A stretch of 31,510 bases of DNA from Tubiluchus corallicola (lineage: Eukaryota; Priapulida; Priapulimorpha; Priapulimorphida; Tubiluchidae): the NCBI GenBank assembly GCA_030141605.1, contig JAQGDQ010000507.1:2501-34010 (forward strand). The letters are read 5' to 3'. This document shows positions 19,643 to 29,044 of this stretch, piece by piece (the first letter of the stretch is position 1; each line of letters begins with the position of its first letter). Below the pieces are notes generated by a model. That model ran no database searches. It was not told where the DNA came from and saw nothing but the letters and a program-made list of their open reading frames with translations. The translations under genes were made by a program, and so were the position numbers.

Positions 19643-21005
19643 ACATAGTGACATGACATAATGACATTTAACAGGCAGACTTCCTTGTAACAAGAATGAA
19701 AAACAGCAACAGCAGCGCCCCAGCACTCCTAAAAAAAGTCGTTAATGCTCAGCTACAGACTGACATGACATTTAACGGGCAGACTTCCTTGTAACAAGAA
19801 TAAAAAACAGCAACAGCAGCGCCCCAACACTCCTAAAAAAAGTCGTTAATGGTCAGCTACAGACTGACATGACATTTAACAGGCAGACTTCATTGTAATA
19901 AGAATAAAAAAACAACAACAGCAGCGCCCCAGCACTCCTAAAAAAGTCGTTAATGGTCAGCTACAGACTGACATGACATTTAACAGGCAGACTTCATTGT
20001 AATAAGAATAAAAAAACAACAACAACAGCGCTCCCAGCACTCCTAAAAAGTCGTTAATGGTCAGCTACAGACCGACATGACATTTAACAGGCAGACTTCA
20101 TTGTAATAAGAATAAAAAAACAACAACAACAGCGCTCCCAGCACTCCTAAAAAGTCGTTAATGGTCAGCTACAGACTGACATGACATTTAACAGGCAGAC
20201 TTCATTGTAATAAGAATAAAAAACAACAACAACAGCGCTCCCAGCACTCCTAAAAAGTCGTTAATGCTCAGCTACAGACTGACATGACATTTAACAGGCA
20301 GACTTCATTGTAATAAGAATAAAAAAACAACAACAACAGCGCTCCCAGCACTCCTAAAAAGTCGTTAATGGTCAGATACAGACCGACATGACATTTAACA
20401 GGCAGACTTCATTGTAATAAGAATGAAAAACAGCAACAGCAGCGCCCCAGCACTCCTAAAAAAGTCGTTAATGCTCAGCTACAGACTGACATGACATTTA
20501 ACGGGCAGACTTCCTTGTAACAAGAATAAAAAACAGCAACAGCAGCGCCCCAGCACTCCTAAAAAAAGTCGTTAATGGTCAGCTACAGACTGACATGACA
20601 TTTAACAGGCAGACTTCATTGTAATAAGAATAAAAAAACAACAACAGCAGCGCCCCAGCACTCCTAAAAAAAGTCGTTAATGGTCAGCTACAGACTGACA
20701 TGACATTTAACAGGCAGACTTCATTGTAATAAGAATAAAAAAACAACAACAACAGCGCTCCCAGCACTCCTAAAAAGTCGTTAATGGTCAGCTACAGACT
20801 GACATGACATTTAACAGGCAGACTTCATTGTAATAAGAATAAAAAACAACAACAACAGCGCTCCCACCACTCCTAAAAAGTCGTTAATGGTCAGCTACAG
20901 ACCGACATGACATTTAACAGGCAGACTTCATTGTAATAAGAATAAAAAACAACAACAGCAGCCCTCCCAGCACTCCCGAAAGTCGTTAATAGTCAGCTAC
21001 AGACT
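19643..21005 (+). repeat. 104-bp minisatellite, about 13 copies, with a 7-unit higher-order repeat
   Basis: Monomer: GTCGTTAATGGTCAGCTACA, GACTGACATGACATTTAACA, GGCAGACTTCATTGTAATAA, GAATAAAAAAACAACAACAA, CAGCGCTCCCAGCACTCCTA, AAAA. A variant block (GCAACAGCAGCGCCCC, AACGGGCAGACTTCC, TTGTAACAAG) at about 19690-19830 recurs at about 20420-20560, 727-729 bp later (7 units). Following units also correspond in order. The first monomer grows out of the inner end of the left arm, and the right arm also ends in the start of a monomer. Confidence 0.95.
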
Positions 21006-21520
21006 GTAACAGATTCGATACGAATGGACACGTTCCGTGAAAATCTTTCATTAGCTGTAAAATGTCTTTCGGTCCAGCAGGTCGGCGCTGTCATTGTTCC
21101 ATTCCATTAACGGCTGATGATTGTGAGCTGATTAGCGCTCGTTTGAGCCCTTTAACGTCCACGCTGTCCAAGCTAAAGCCGCAAGACCTTGCCGTGTGAA
21201 GCCATGGCTAAACACATGCAAGACGCAGACGTGAAGCCAAGTTAAACCAGTAAGAACTAGGCGCGAAGCTACCCTACCTTTTTACAGCACCCGATTCTCC
21301 CTGACCGCTCAAAGAGATAGTATTTTCGAAGAATGTTGTTGCTGTTTGCTGTTGCCATTGTCGTGTGGTCGTTGTTGTTAATTGCCGTTGCAGTTTCTCT
21401 TGTCGATGCGTTGCTAGTTTCCGACTGTATATGGTCGTCCCCTCTTGTTAAACAGTGAAAAAACAGGTAAACTCAAGTTACAGTTGCTAGATTTCTGGTC
21501 TTGAATACTGGCAGTCGAGG
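21006..21520. other. higher-GC unique segment, function unknown
   Basis: About 21040-21330 has clearly higher GC than the surroundings. A 45-codon frame at 21062-21199 on plus (MSFGPAGRRCHCSIPLTADD...) and a donor-like CCAGTAAGAAC at about 21247 are the only hints of an exon. Neither is flanked by a convincing acceptor. It could be an exon, regulatory DNA or an old element. Confidence 0.25.
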
Positions 21521-21524
21521 TGTC

Positions 21525-21785
21525 ATAGCTTATAGTAACAGTATAATAGTCACAGCGTATAGTAACAGAATAACAGTTACAGCTTATAGTAAAATAATAA
21601 TAGTTATTGCTTACAAAAAACATAATAGCAGTCATAGCTTATAGTAATAATACATATAGTTTGCAGTAACAGAAACACAGTTATAGCTTATAGGAACAGA
21701 CTAGTACTTCAGCTTCTAATAACAAAATAACTGTTACAGCTTGTAGTAAAAGAATGGTATATATAGCTTATAGTAACACAATAGC
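21525..21785 (+). repeat. degenerate minisatellite, AGCTTATAGTAACAGAATAA (about 27-32 bp)
   Basis: At least eight decayed units with the common core AGCTTATAGTAACA followed by ATAATAGTTAC or variants. More diverged than the other arrays, so probably older. Confidence 0.8.
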
Positions 21786-21822
21786 TACGACACATTCATG
21801 CTAACCTGAGTATAGACACCAC

Positions 21823-21839
21823 CACCACTGCAACAACAA

Positions 21840-21899
<60 letters not shown>

Positions 21900-21937
21900 C
21901 AACAGCAACACTGCTGCTGCTGCTGCTGCTGCTGCTG

Positions 21938-22006
<69 letters not shown>

Positions 22007-22012
22007 CTCCGC
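21823..22012. repeat. compound trinucleotide repeat: CAG, then CTG, then CTA, then CGA
   Basis: (CAG/CAA)n at 21840-21910 is followed at once by (CTG)n at 21911-21940, giving a perfect self-complementary hairpin. Then come (CTA)n to 21973 and (CGA)n to 22006. The minus-strand poly-Arg, poly-Ser, poly-Ala/Val frame through it is a repeat artefact. Confidence 0.97.
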
Positions 22013-22400
22013 GATAGATTTAATATCACGTTCAAGTATCTTAGGCTTCACCCTTGTACACCGACATATCATGAATTTCAGAAGTTCAGTGTTTTCTAAA
22101 GCTAGATTACATGTGAGGTAATTTGAAGAGAGGCTATGATAAAGGTAACATTTATGAACTATCGAAATTGCTGATAAATAGCAAATATTTAAGCGACATA
22201 GTGCAGTAATTAGTTTTTTAACTAGTTACTTTTTTACCAGTAAAATTTTTACTAATAAATTCATTAAAGAAGATACACACAAAAAATGTAATATACTGAT
22301 ATAGCCCACTACGCAATTTAAAATCTCGGCAGGCTAAACGATAAAATACATTTAAAAGTCACAAGAAACGTAAAATTTAAAAACCATTAAAAATAATTCA
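22013..22400. other. AT-rich DNA, possibly LINE 3' UTR
   Basis: Lies directly 3' (on minus) of the LINE C-terminus at 22401-22662 and may be its 3' UTR. No poly(A) or microsatellite tail is clearly seen before the CGA repeat. Confidence 0.35.
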
Positions 22401-22662
22401 TCATAAAAAGTACAATTTAAACACACGTGTTTTAAGATGTTGTTTAAAACAATCTAATGAATTTGTAGACCGTGTAGCAACAGGTAGGTTATTCCAGAGA
22501 CGTGGAGCTCAGATAGAGAAAAGCTTTTTCACCATAGAATACTGTATTAGGAATTGGCTGATGTAAATTAATTTGTTTATTAGCATTAGAACAAAGTGTT
22601 GGGCCTGTGTTAGTACGTATTAAAAGATTAGTAAGGCGTGTAGAGCCAAACCATGTAGTATT
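22401..22662 (-). mobile_element. LINE retrotransposon fragment: extreme C-terminus of RT ORF
   Basis: The minus-strand frame from 22662 to the TGA at 22401-22403 has one in-frame TGA at 22509-22511. It reads STRLTNLLIRTNTGPTLCSN, NTVFYGEKAFSI, stop, then APRLWNNLPVATRSTNSLDC and FKQHLKTRVFKLYFL. This is the standard LINE ending: G.RAFS..AP.LWNSLP...R...S...FK..LKT.LF. It differs from the ends of the fragments at 9582 and 18795, so at least three LINE lineages are present. Its 5' break lies 24 bp from the right inverted arm. Confidence 0.88.
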
Positions 22663-22686
22663 CTACCTGATGTCGTGTCACTCTAG

Positions 22687-22846
22687 AGCTGACTATTAAC
22701 AACTAAAAACAGCTTTGCTAAAACTTAGTGAATGGGGTACCTTGTGGCAGTTGCACATTGCTGCACATAAGTGTATGCTTATCCTTGTCGCTAGTGAAAA
22801 TCCGCAGAAGGTATATTATTTAAATAATTATTTATTGGTTTCACTA
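22687..22846 (-). repeat. right arm of the 160-bp inverted repeat
   Basis: Reverse complement of 19483-19642 and exactly the same length as I delimit it. The inner end (AGCTGACTATTAACAACTA) corresponds to the junction with the 104-bp array, which here is reduced to the start of one monomer (on minus: CTAGAGTGACACGACAT). Confidence 0.92.
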
Positions 22847-23838
22847 GTAGGTTGGTTCACCTTGATTTAATTAGTGGGGACATACTTTAGCAAAGCTGCT
22901 GACCTTCTGATAGGTTATCTGACAATTTGTGAGTCAAACGTTCTGACTTGGTCGACTAGCTCTATTCATCATCAAAGATTTCATTTACCCACGTCTGGAT
23001 TAATGGTCTTAATCCGTCTTACCGAATCGACTTACCAAAAAAACTTTTAATAAATTACTTCTTCGTGTTCTATTAGTCTTTCAACCGAGAAAGATCTCCG
23101 CTGTTCAGAAACTGGTTCATTAATTACGGTTTTAATAATTAATTTTATTATTATAGAGATCTGCTTAGATCACTGTCTAGTTGAGCACTTATAGCCATAT
23201 CATATCGATATACCACCGTTGCCACCACATCATGAACCGAAGTCGGTAGTCAACAGCCTAACCTGAGGGGGGGGGGCAATGGGGCCCGGGACGGAGCCAC
23301 GCAAACCAAGCATTTCCCCTTTATTTTAGACGTGTTCTGAGGTCTTTTTCAGAAACTAAAATCAAGAAATTTAAATTAGAAAGTAGAAATTTTTGATTTT
23401 AGACACCAAAAGAAGCCATAAGCGTCTAAAATTTACAAAAGAACAAACAGTGTACTTGCACGTACATCAATTTTCGAAGCTTTTTCCTCAGTCACATTTC
23501 TCACGTTTTCTGACGTATCAGTTTATCAATTAAATTATTAAGCTATGTTATTCAAAGCTAAAATGAAAGAAGTACTTCGCTTTGCCCAAAATTGGCAAAA
23601 AATGCACACCGGGGTGAAATGATGAAGCCATACAAATGAAGTCTGATTAAGAGTAATTTAACACGTTTACTATTGCCTTAGTTAACAGAAACTCGGGTGT
23701 TTTTGGCTTGATCTCTTGCAAAGTTTCAATAACATGCAAGTTGCATTTCATAATTTTTTCCACTTAAATTTCAATGTGAGGATCGAAATCAGGAGATACC
23801 AGAATTTTTCAAATATCTCACCGAACTACGAATCGCAC
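22847..23838. other. unique DNA with one G-run; no gene seen
   Basis: A run of ten G at 23267-23276 followed by GGGG at 23281 and GGG at 23288 could form a G-quadruplex on the plus strand. The rest is AT-rich without recognised features. Confidence 0.4.
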
Positions 23839-24968
23839 TGCATTCGCTAAGAATCTCTATTTTGACAGCACTGCATTCACTAAGAATCTCTATTCTGACA
23901 GCACTGCATTCACCAAGAATCTCTATTCTGACAGCACTGCATTCACTAAGAATCTCTATTCTGACAGCACTGCATTCACCAAGAATCTCTATTCTGACAG
24001 CACAGCATTCACTAAGAATCTCTATTTTTGACAGCACTGCATTCACTAAGTATCTCTATTCTGACAGCACTCCATTCACTAAGTATCTTTATTTTGACAG
24101 CACTCCATTCACTAAGAATCTCTATTTTTGACAGCACTGCATTCACTAAGAATCTCTGTTTTTGACAACACTGCATTCACTAAGAATCTCTATTTTTGAC
24201 AGCACTGCATTCACTAAGAATCTCTATTTTTGACAGCACTGCATTCACCAAGAATCTCTGTTTTTGACAGCACTGCATTCACTAAGCATCTCTATTCTGA
24301 CAGCACTGCATTCACTAAGAATCTCTATTCTGACAGCACTGCATTCACTAAGAATCTCTATTCTGACAGCACTGCATTCACTAAGAATCTCTATTATTGA
24401 CAGCAATGCATTCACTAACTATCTTTATTTTGACAGCACGGCATTTACTAAGAAACTTTATTTTTGCCAGCACTGCATTTACTAAGAATCTCTATTTTTG
24501 ACAGCACGGCATTCACTAAGAATCTCTATTTTTGACAGTACAGCATTCGTTAAGAATCTAATTTTGACAGCACACCATTCACTAAGAATCTATATTTTTG
24601 ACAGCACTGCATTCACTAAGAATCTCTATTTTTGACAGCACGGTATTAACTAAGAATCTCTATTTTTGACAACACTCCATTCACTAAGAATCTATATTTT
24701 TGACAACACTCCATTCACTAAGAATCTCTATTTTTGACAGCACGGCATTCACTAAGAATCTCTATTTTTGACAGCACTCCATTCACTAAGAATCTATATT
24801 TTTGACAGCACGGCATTAACTAAGAATCTCTATTTTTGACAGCACACCATTCACTAAGAATCTATATTTTTGACAGCACTGCATTCACTAAGAATCTAAT
24901 TTTGACAGCACTGCATTTACTACGAATCTCTATTTTTGACAGCACTGCATTCACTAAGAATCTCTATT
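23839..24968 (+). repeat. 33/34-bp minisatellite, about 34 copies
   Basis: Monomer: GCACTGCATTCACTAAGAAT then CTCTATTCTGACA (33 bp) or CTCTATTTTTGACA (34 bp). The 33-bp type dominates at 23860-24010 and 24270-24400, the 34-bp type elsewhere. Sub-variants include GCACGGCATT, GCACTCCATT and CTATATTTTTGAC. The 33-bp units keep frame and so produce 73-89 aa repetitive frames on both strands, which are artefacts. Confidence 0.96.
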
Positions 24969-26163
24969 TCAGCTCTGCAAACTTCAATCATAAAAATTCA
25001 CGACAATCGTACGCTAAGCAGACAAAATGACCGTTCAATAATGATCATTTACTGGGATTGAATTCAGTGCCCTAGCCGTGTGCCCTACAAATTGAATTGC
25101 GCCGTTCGATTATAGAAATACAAGCTTATCCAATCCACTGCAGTAAATCTTAAACTCCACACTCTCCTCTTACAAGAAGCAAACAACACACGCTGCACGA
25201 ACGCGAAGCACTCCAAAAACCAGCTATTGTCAAAAAAGCAGTATTGAAATAAATCTAGGAATGCATCTCGTGATATTTCAGAATACAACGCAGGTGGTTC
25301 CCCTCGTCTAGTTACTGTGAATGAGAGAATGGCGCCGGATATGTGCTGTTCTTATACGAACCTCTTTTATATAATCAAACCATGCAAGTATTGTGCATAA
25401 GCAGAAAAAATACGTTGCTTGAAAACAAACGGAAAAGCACAAGCAGCTCATTTTATATGGTATGTGTAAATAAATGAGTAAATTGTATTATATCAATTGA
25501 TTATGTACATTATAAAAAACGTTTAGAAATGTAACCCACATCCTTTTACACAACTTAAAAGGCCACGACCACACACAAAATTTTTCAAGAATTTCAAAAC
25601 TGAAGAGGTTTCAAAAGTGAAAGTGAACATTAAAGTTGGGTAGTATTTTTTATGTTAACACATAACGTGTCTCTATACCCACGCAGTCTAGTCAAGTGCA
25701 AATGTAACAGCTCTTAAATGACACCTTGACTTGAAATGTCTTCGAGAAAATTCGCACTCAAAGCGCTTTTGTGTCAGATAAATGTCAACTCGCGTATTAT
25801 GAGCAAGTTCGTAACAAACTACAAAAGCCAAAAACTCAAAACGTTTGTATTACGGACGTAATAATCATAAGAAATGTGATGCTGCTTTCACGAACAATTC
25901 TTTGACAATAAAGCTTAACATTATGACTTTCAACAAATGAGAATTTTGCCGTATACAGCGTTGTCAACTGTAGCAGCTCTAGAGATGCCCTAGAGCTTTG
26001 AAAAATGAATTCAAAAAGTCATTAATTTTGCTAATGAATTCTGCTGCTTGATAATGTAGCATTCAATAAGCAGATGACAAGAGAAATTGCTTAGGGGAGG
26101 CTGGCTTCATCTAAAGCCATGAGCAACACACTCTTTAGCTTGCTACGGAAACCCTGAAAGTTT
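24969..26163. other. unassigned DNA, no gene seen
   Basis: AT-rich with a slightly richer part at 25060-25350 (contains GGCGCCGG at about 25331). No frame, RNA gene or repeat family recognised. Confidence 0.35.
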
Positions 26164-26718
26164 TTAAAAGAAAACCGGATGATTGTGTAAACACGAATTC
26201 AGAATAAAGAATGCTCTAAAATATTGAAAACTACAACAGCTTATTTTAAATCAAAGCTTAGATCAAATAATAATTACCTCGGATACTCAAACTTTGTTAA
26301 ACTTTCAAAGCTACGCACGGTTCATTGAATCTACTAAGATTGGCAACGGCGCAATTTTGTCACATTCGCGTGATCGACAAATAGAAGACGGTACCGTGAT
26401 AACCATGCTCATGAACTGATGTTAGCTTCATGACGTCATATGACGTAGACCCCATTTTTCCTGACATCATGCGTTTAAACAGTACTGTAACTTCTTCGTA
26501 AATGTGCTTGACGCGCAAGGGAAGACACCTGCCATTGCACAAATTGTGGTTAGTTTCTGACGTAAGCAATAGCTATGTTCGGTTGCCTTTAATTAACTTT
26601 CTAAGCTAATTATTCAAATATAAGGAACAATTGTTAACTTTTATAGGCAAGAAAATGCATATTTTGGACAGTAAATTAAAATGAGATGAGCCTAAACAAT
26701 CGTCCGGTTTTCCTTTAA
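26164..26718 (+). mobile_element. TTAA-bounded inverted-repeat element, copy B
   Basis: TTAA at 26164-26167 and 26715-26718. The left end is AAGAAAACCGGATGATTGTG. The right end, on the opposite strand, is AGGAAAACCGGACGATTGTT, so the terminal inverted repeats match over about 20 bp. The body is homologous to inverted copy A at 14150-14649. It contains TGACGTCA at 26431-26438 followed by a second half site, TGACGTAG. No coding capacity beyond chance (the 69- and 98-aa minus frames here are shadows). Confidence 0.87.
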
Positions 26719-26766
26719 TGATAAATTGACCTTGCTTGCAAGAATGCCTATTGTACAATAAAACAC

Positions 26767-27300
26767 TGGGGTATATTTTACTATTATCACTTAAACTTAG
26801 TAAAGTATAATAAAGAAATTTGCAAAAAACATCTGTAAAGCATAAAGTTAGATGACAAAAAATGGCTATACCAATTTTCAGGCGCAGTGCTGTTCGATGC
26901 AACTGGTGGATTCCGTGATTTTTTGTAAATGCATCGGGGCTTTACGTAAGCACGCGCTGCTTAAACTAAGTCAAACTTCTGTAGCTTGCCTAATGTTCAC
27001 ACTGAAGTATCACAAGATTTGCTATCTAGTCTCTTCATAAAAACTTATTATTCGTTGACACGAATTGGTAGTGTACTGCATTTCTTCAGTCGACGAATGA
27101 CGTCATTGGAGGAAAAATTGGCGTTCAAAATGAAAGCGTGCAAACATGAAATGATCTCGACTTTAAAGTGATTTTACTAATTACACGAGAGCTTATCGCA
27201 CTTTTATTACTAAATCCTTCAAACATTTTTCGCAAACATTGAAACCCTTGTGTTGAAACATGAGCCCTAACTTCCCAGAAGGCATGGCCTTTTCTCTAAA
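26767..27300 (+). mobile_element. TTAA-family element, copy D
   Basis: Homologous to copy C (10617-11098) and starts 48 bp after copy B. It contains the single-copy ancestor-like segment of the 59-bp monomer at about 26914-26965 and TGACGTCA at 27098-27105. The right end (CTTCCCAGAAGGCATGGCCT, then TTTCTCTAAA) is decayed relative to copy C, so its TTAA boundary is lost. Confidence 0.78.
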
Positions 27301-27526
27301 TGAAAGCCGTACACAATCTTAAACTAGGCCTCAAAACAATCTACCCTATAAAATATTAGAATGGAACATATTATCTTTTGAAGAATAACTTTTGTGAAAG
27401 AAAGAATAGTTGCCACAGAAACGTAATTCCTTGTTCGCGCGGCTGGTTTTTCGCTGCTACGTGCATTTCGCCATTCACACGTTAGACGGGTACTAGTGTC
27501 TGCATCTCGGAAACCCGTTGCGCAGA

Positions 27527-28300
27527 AAAACAGGTGCTGAACTTCTCAGCTCAGATTTGTTCGGTTGTGACGTAGTGCACGCGTTCAAGAGCTCGTGAGT
27601 GAGCATAGCAATAAGTTTGAAACTTGAATTTTAAACTGAAAATCTGTCAAGTTTTTGTGCATCGTATTTTGTATGTTGTACGTAGCACCATGCTTCAGTT
27701 CTCGTGGTATGTTTGTGCTGTTCGACGTTCAGCTATGCTGTCATCACTAACTGGGCTCGTCTACCATTAATGAAGTTTTTAACATATTATTTAATTATCA
27801 GAAACGGAAACGTTTTGGCATTATTATTGGTCATCAAATGGATACGTTCACCTTCAAAATGGGGTAAAATGTAAAAATCATCCTGTTTTCCTATAAACTG
27901 AGACTTAAAAACCGAAACAGTAAACTTATTTCTGTCTGCATCTGGATCGTGTTGCACAATAAACAGGTGGTGTGCCACTCATTTCAGATGTGTTCAGTTG
28001 CGACGTAGTGCACACGTTCGACAGCTCATACGTGAGCAGTGGTAAACTTGAAATATGAATTTTAAACTGAAAATTTGCTTGGTTTTGTCTTCACAAAATT
28101 CGCCTTCACAAACACTTGCAACACGTTCACGGAATGTTTGCGCCGCTGAAAATTATGTTCAGTTGCGACGTGATCACAAGTTGGGGTTGCCAGCCGTTAA
28201 TTAAGATTTTAATCTATTATTAAATTACCAGGAACGCTTTGGCATTATTATAGGCATTAAATGGGGTACGATTTGAAAAATTATCCTGTTTTCCTTTAAG
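27527..28300 (+). repeat. tandem duplication of a roughly 340-370 bp unit with a TTAA-type end
   Basis: Unit 1 (about 27527-27898) and unit 2 (about 27960-28300), offset by about 433 bp. They share AAACAGGTG, GACGTAGTGCAC.CGTTC, GAATTTTAAACTGAAAAT.TG, GTTCTC/GTTCACGG, the AACG...TTTGGCATTATTAT block, AAATGGGGTA, and TTATCCTGTTTTCC. Unit 2 ends CCTGTTTTCCTTTAA, like the right ends of copies A/B, so this is probably a third family with the same termini. No matching left end was found. Confidence 0.75.
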
Positions 28301-28676
28301 TAACTTGTTACCGCTAAGTTGTACATACACGATCACGCTGACAGCCACTCTATACATGATTAACAAATATAGTTGCTACCTGCTGTAAATATTAGCATAG
28401 CATAAGTTATACAAACTTGCCTAGGTGATTTACTGTGCAAGCAGAAGAATACCAGACTGCTGAGTAAACAATGCAAGTAGTGCCGTTCCCGCATTACTTC
28501 CGATTAGTGTAAAAAACTCAGCACTATTCCGCGAACCTACAATCTTGACGTACGCTTTCAGGAGTTGCGTTTCTATATTACATTTTATCATTATCGTCAT
28601 CATAACGCAGACTCATTGGAGAGTTACCTGGCTGAGTAAATTGGTGCGTGCCGACACTTCATTATTAGTGCAATTA
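28301..28676. other. unassigned DNA, no gene seen
   Basis: Nothing recognised between the tandem duplication and the hairpin element. Confidence 0.4.
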
Positions 28677-28846
28677 CCCGGGGTGTTCATTATTTGAGCG
28701 TTTCGTTGAAATTACAAAATACTGTTTACTTTTATTTTTGTTTGAATAAGTGAGTACGGAGTATACTTTACTGATACCTTTTTATCAGAATTTTAATGTA
28801 ATTTCAACGAAACTCAATTAAACGCTAAAATAATGAACATCTCAGA
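28677..28846. mobile_element. 170-bp hairpin MITE-like element
   Basis: The left arm has GGGGTGTTCATTATTTGAGC then GTTTCGTTGAAATTAC. The right arm is GTAATTTCAACGAAAC, then GCTAAAATAATGAACATCTC. They pair over about 40 bp with one 8-bp interruption. It is flanked by TA on both sides (28675-28676 and 28847-28848), consistent with a Tc1/mariner-type TA target site. No coding capacity. Confidence 0.78.
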
Positions 28847-29044
28847 TAATTCCATAAATGAAATCAGATCATCGTCAACCAGCAATACGTATTTGCAATA
28901 TATCATACTCAGGCCAGTGACTCTGCAATGAATCTGCCTTGAATTTGAGTCATATTAAAATCAGATTGTCCGTAATTCTTTTTTAATAATCAGTAGTAGC
29001 AGTTTTAAAGGTCGCTAGTGAATATGTTGTTTTGCTTTGATTTT

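Noticed and set aside
21796-22035. Minus-strand 79-aa ORF of poly-Arg, poly-Ser and poly-Ala
   Set aside because: Pure reading of the CGA/CTA/CTG/CAG compound microsatellite.
23839-24968. Bacterial -35 boxes (TTGACA) repeated in the array
   Set aside because: TTGACA is only part of the 33/34-bp monomer and the DNA is clearly animal.
26606-26902. 98-aa minus ORF across the B/D junction
   Set aside because: Spans the end of copy B and start of copy D; a chance frame in non-coding elements, not shared as a frame with copies A or C.
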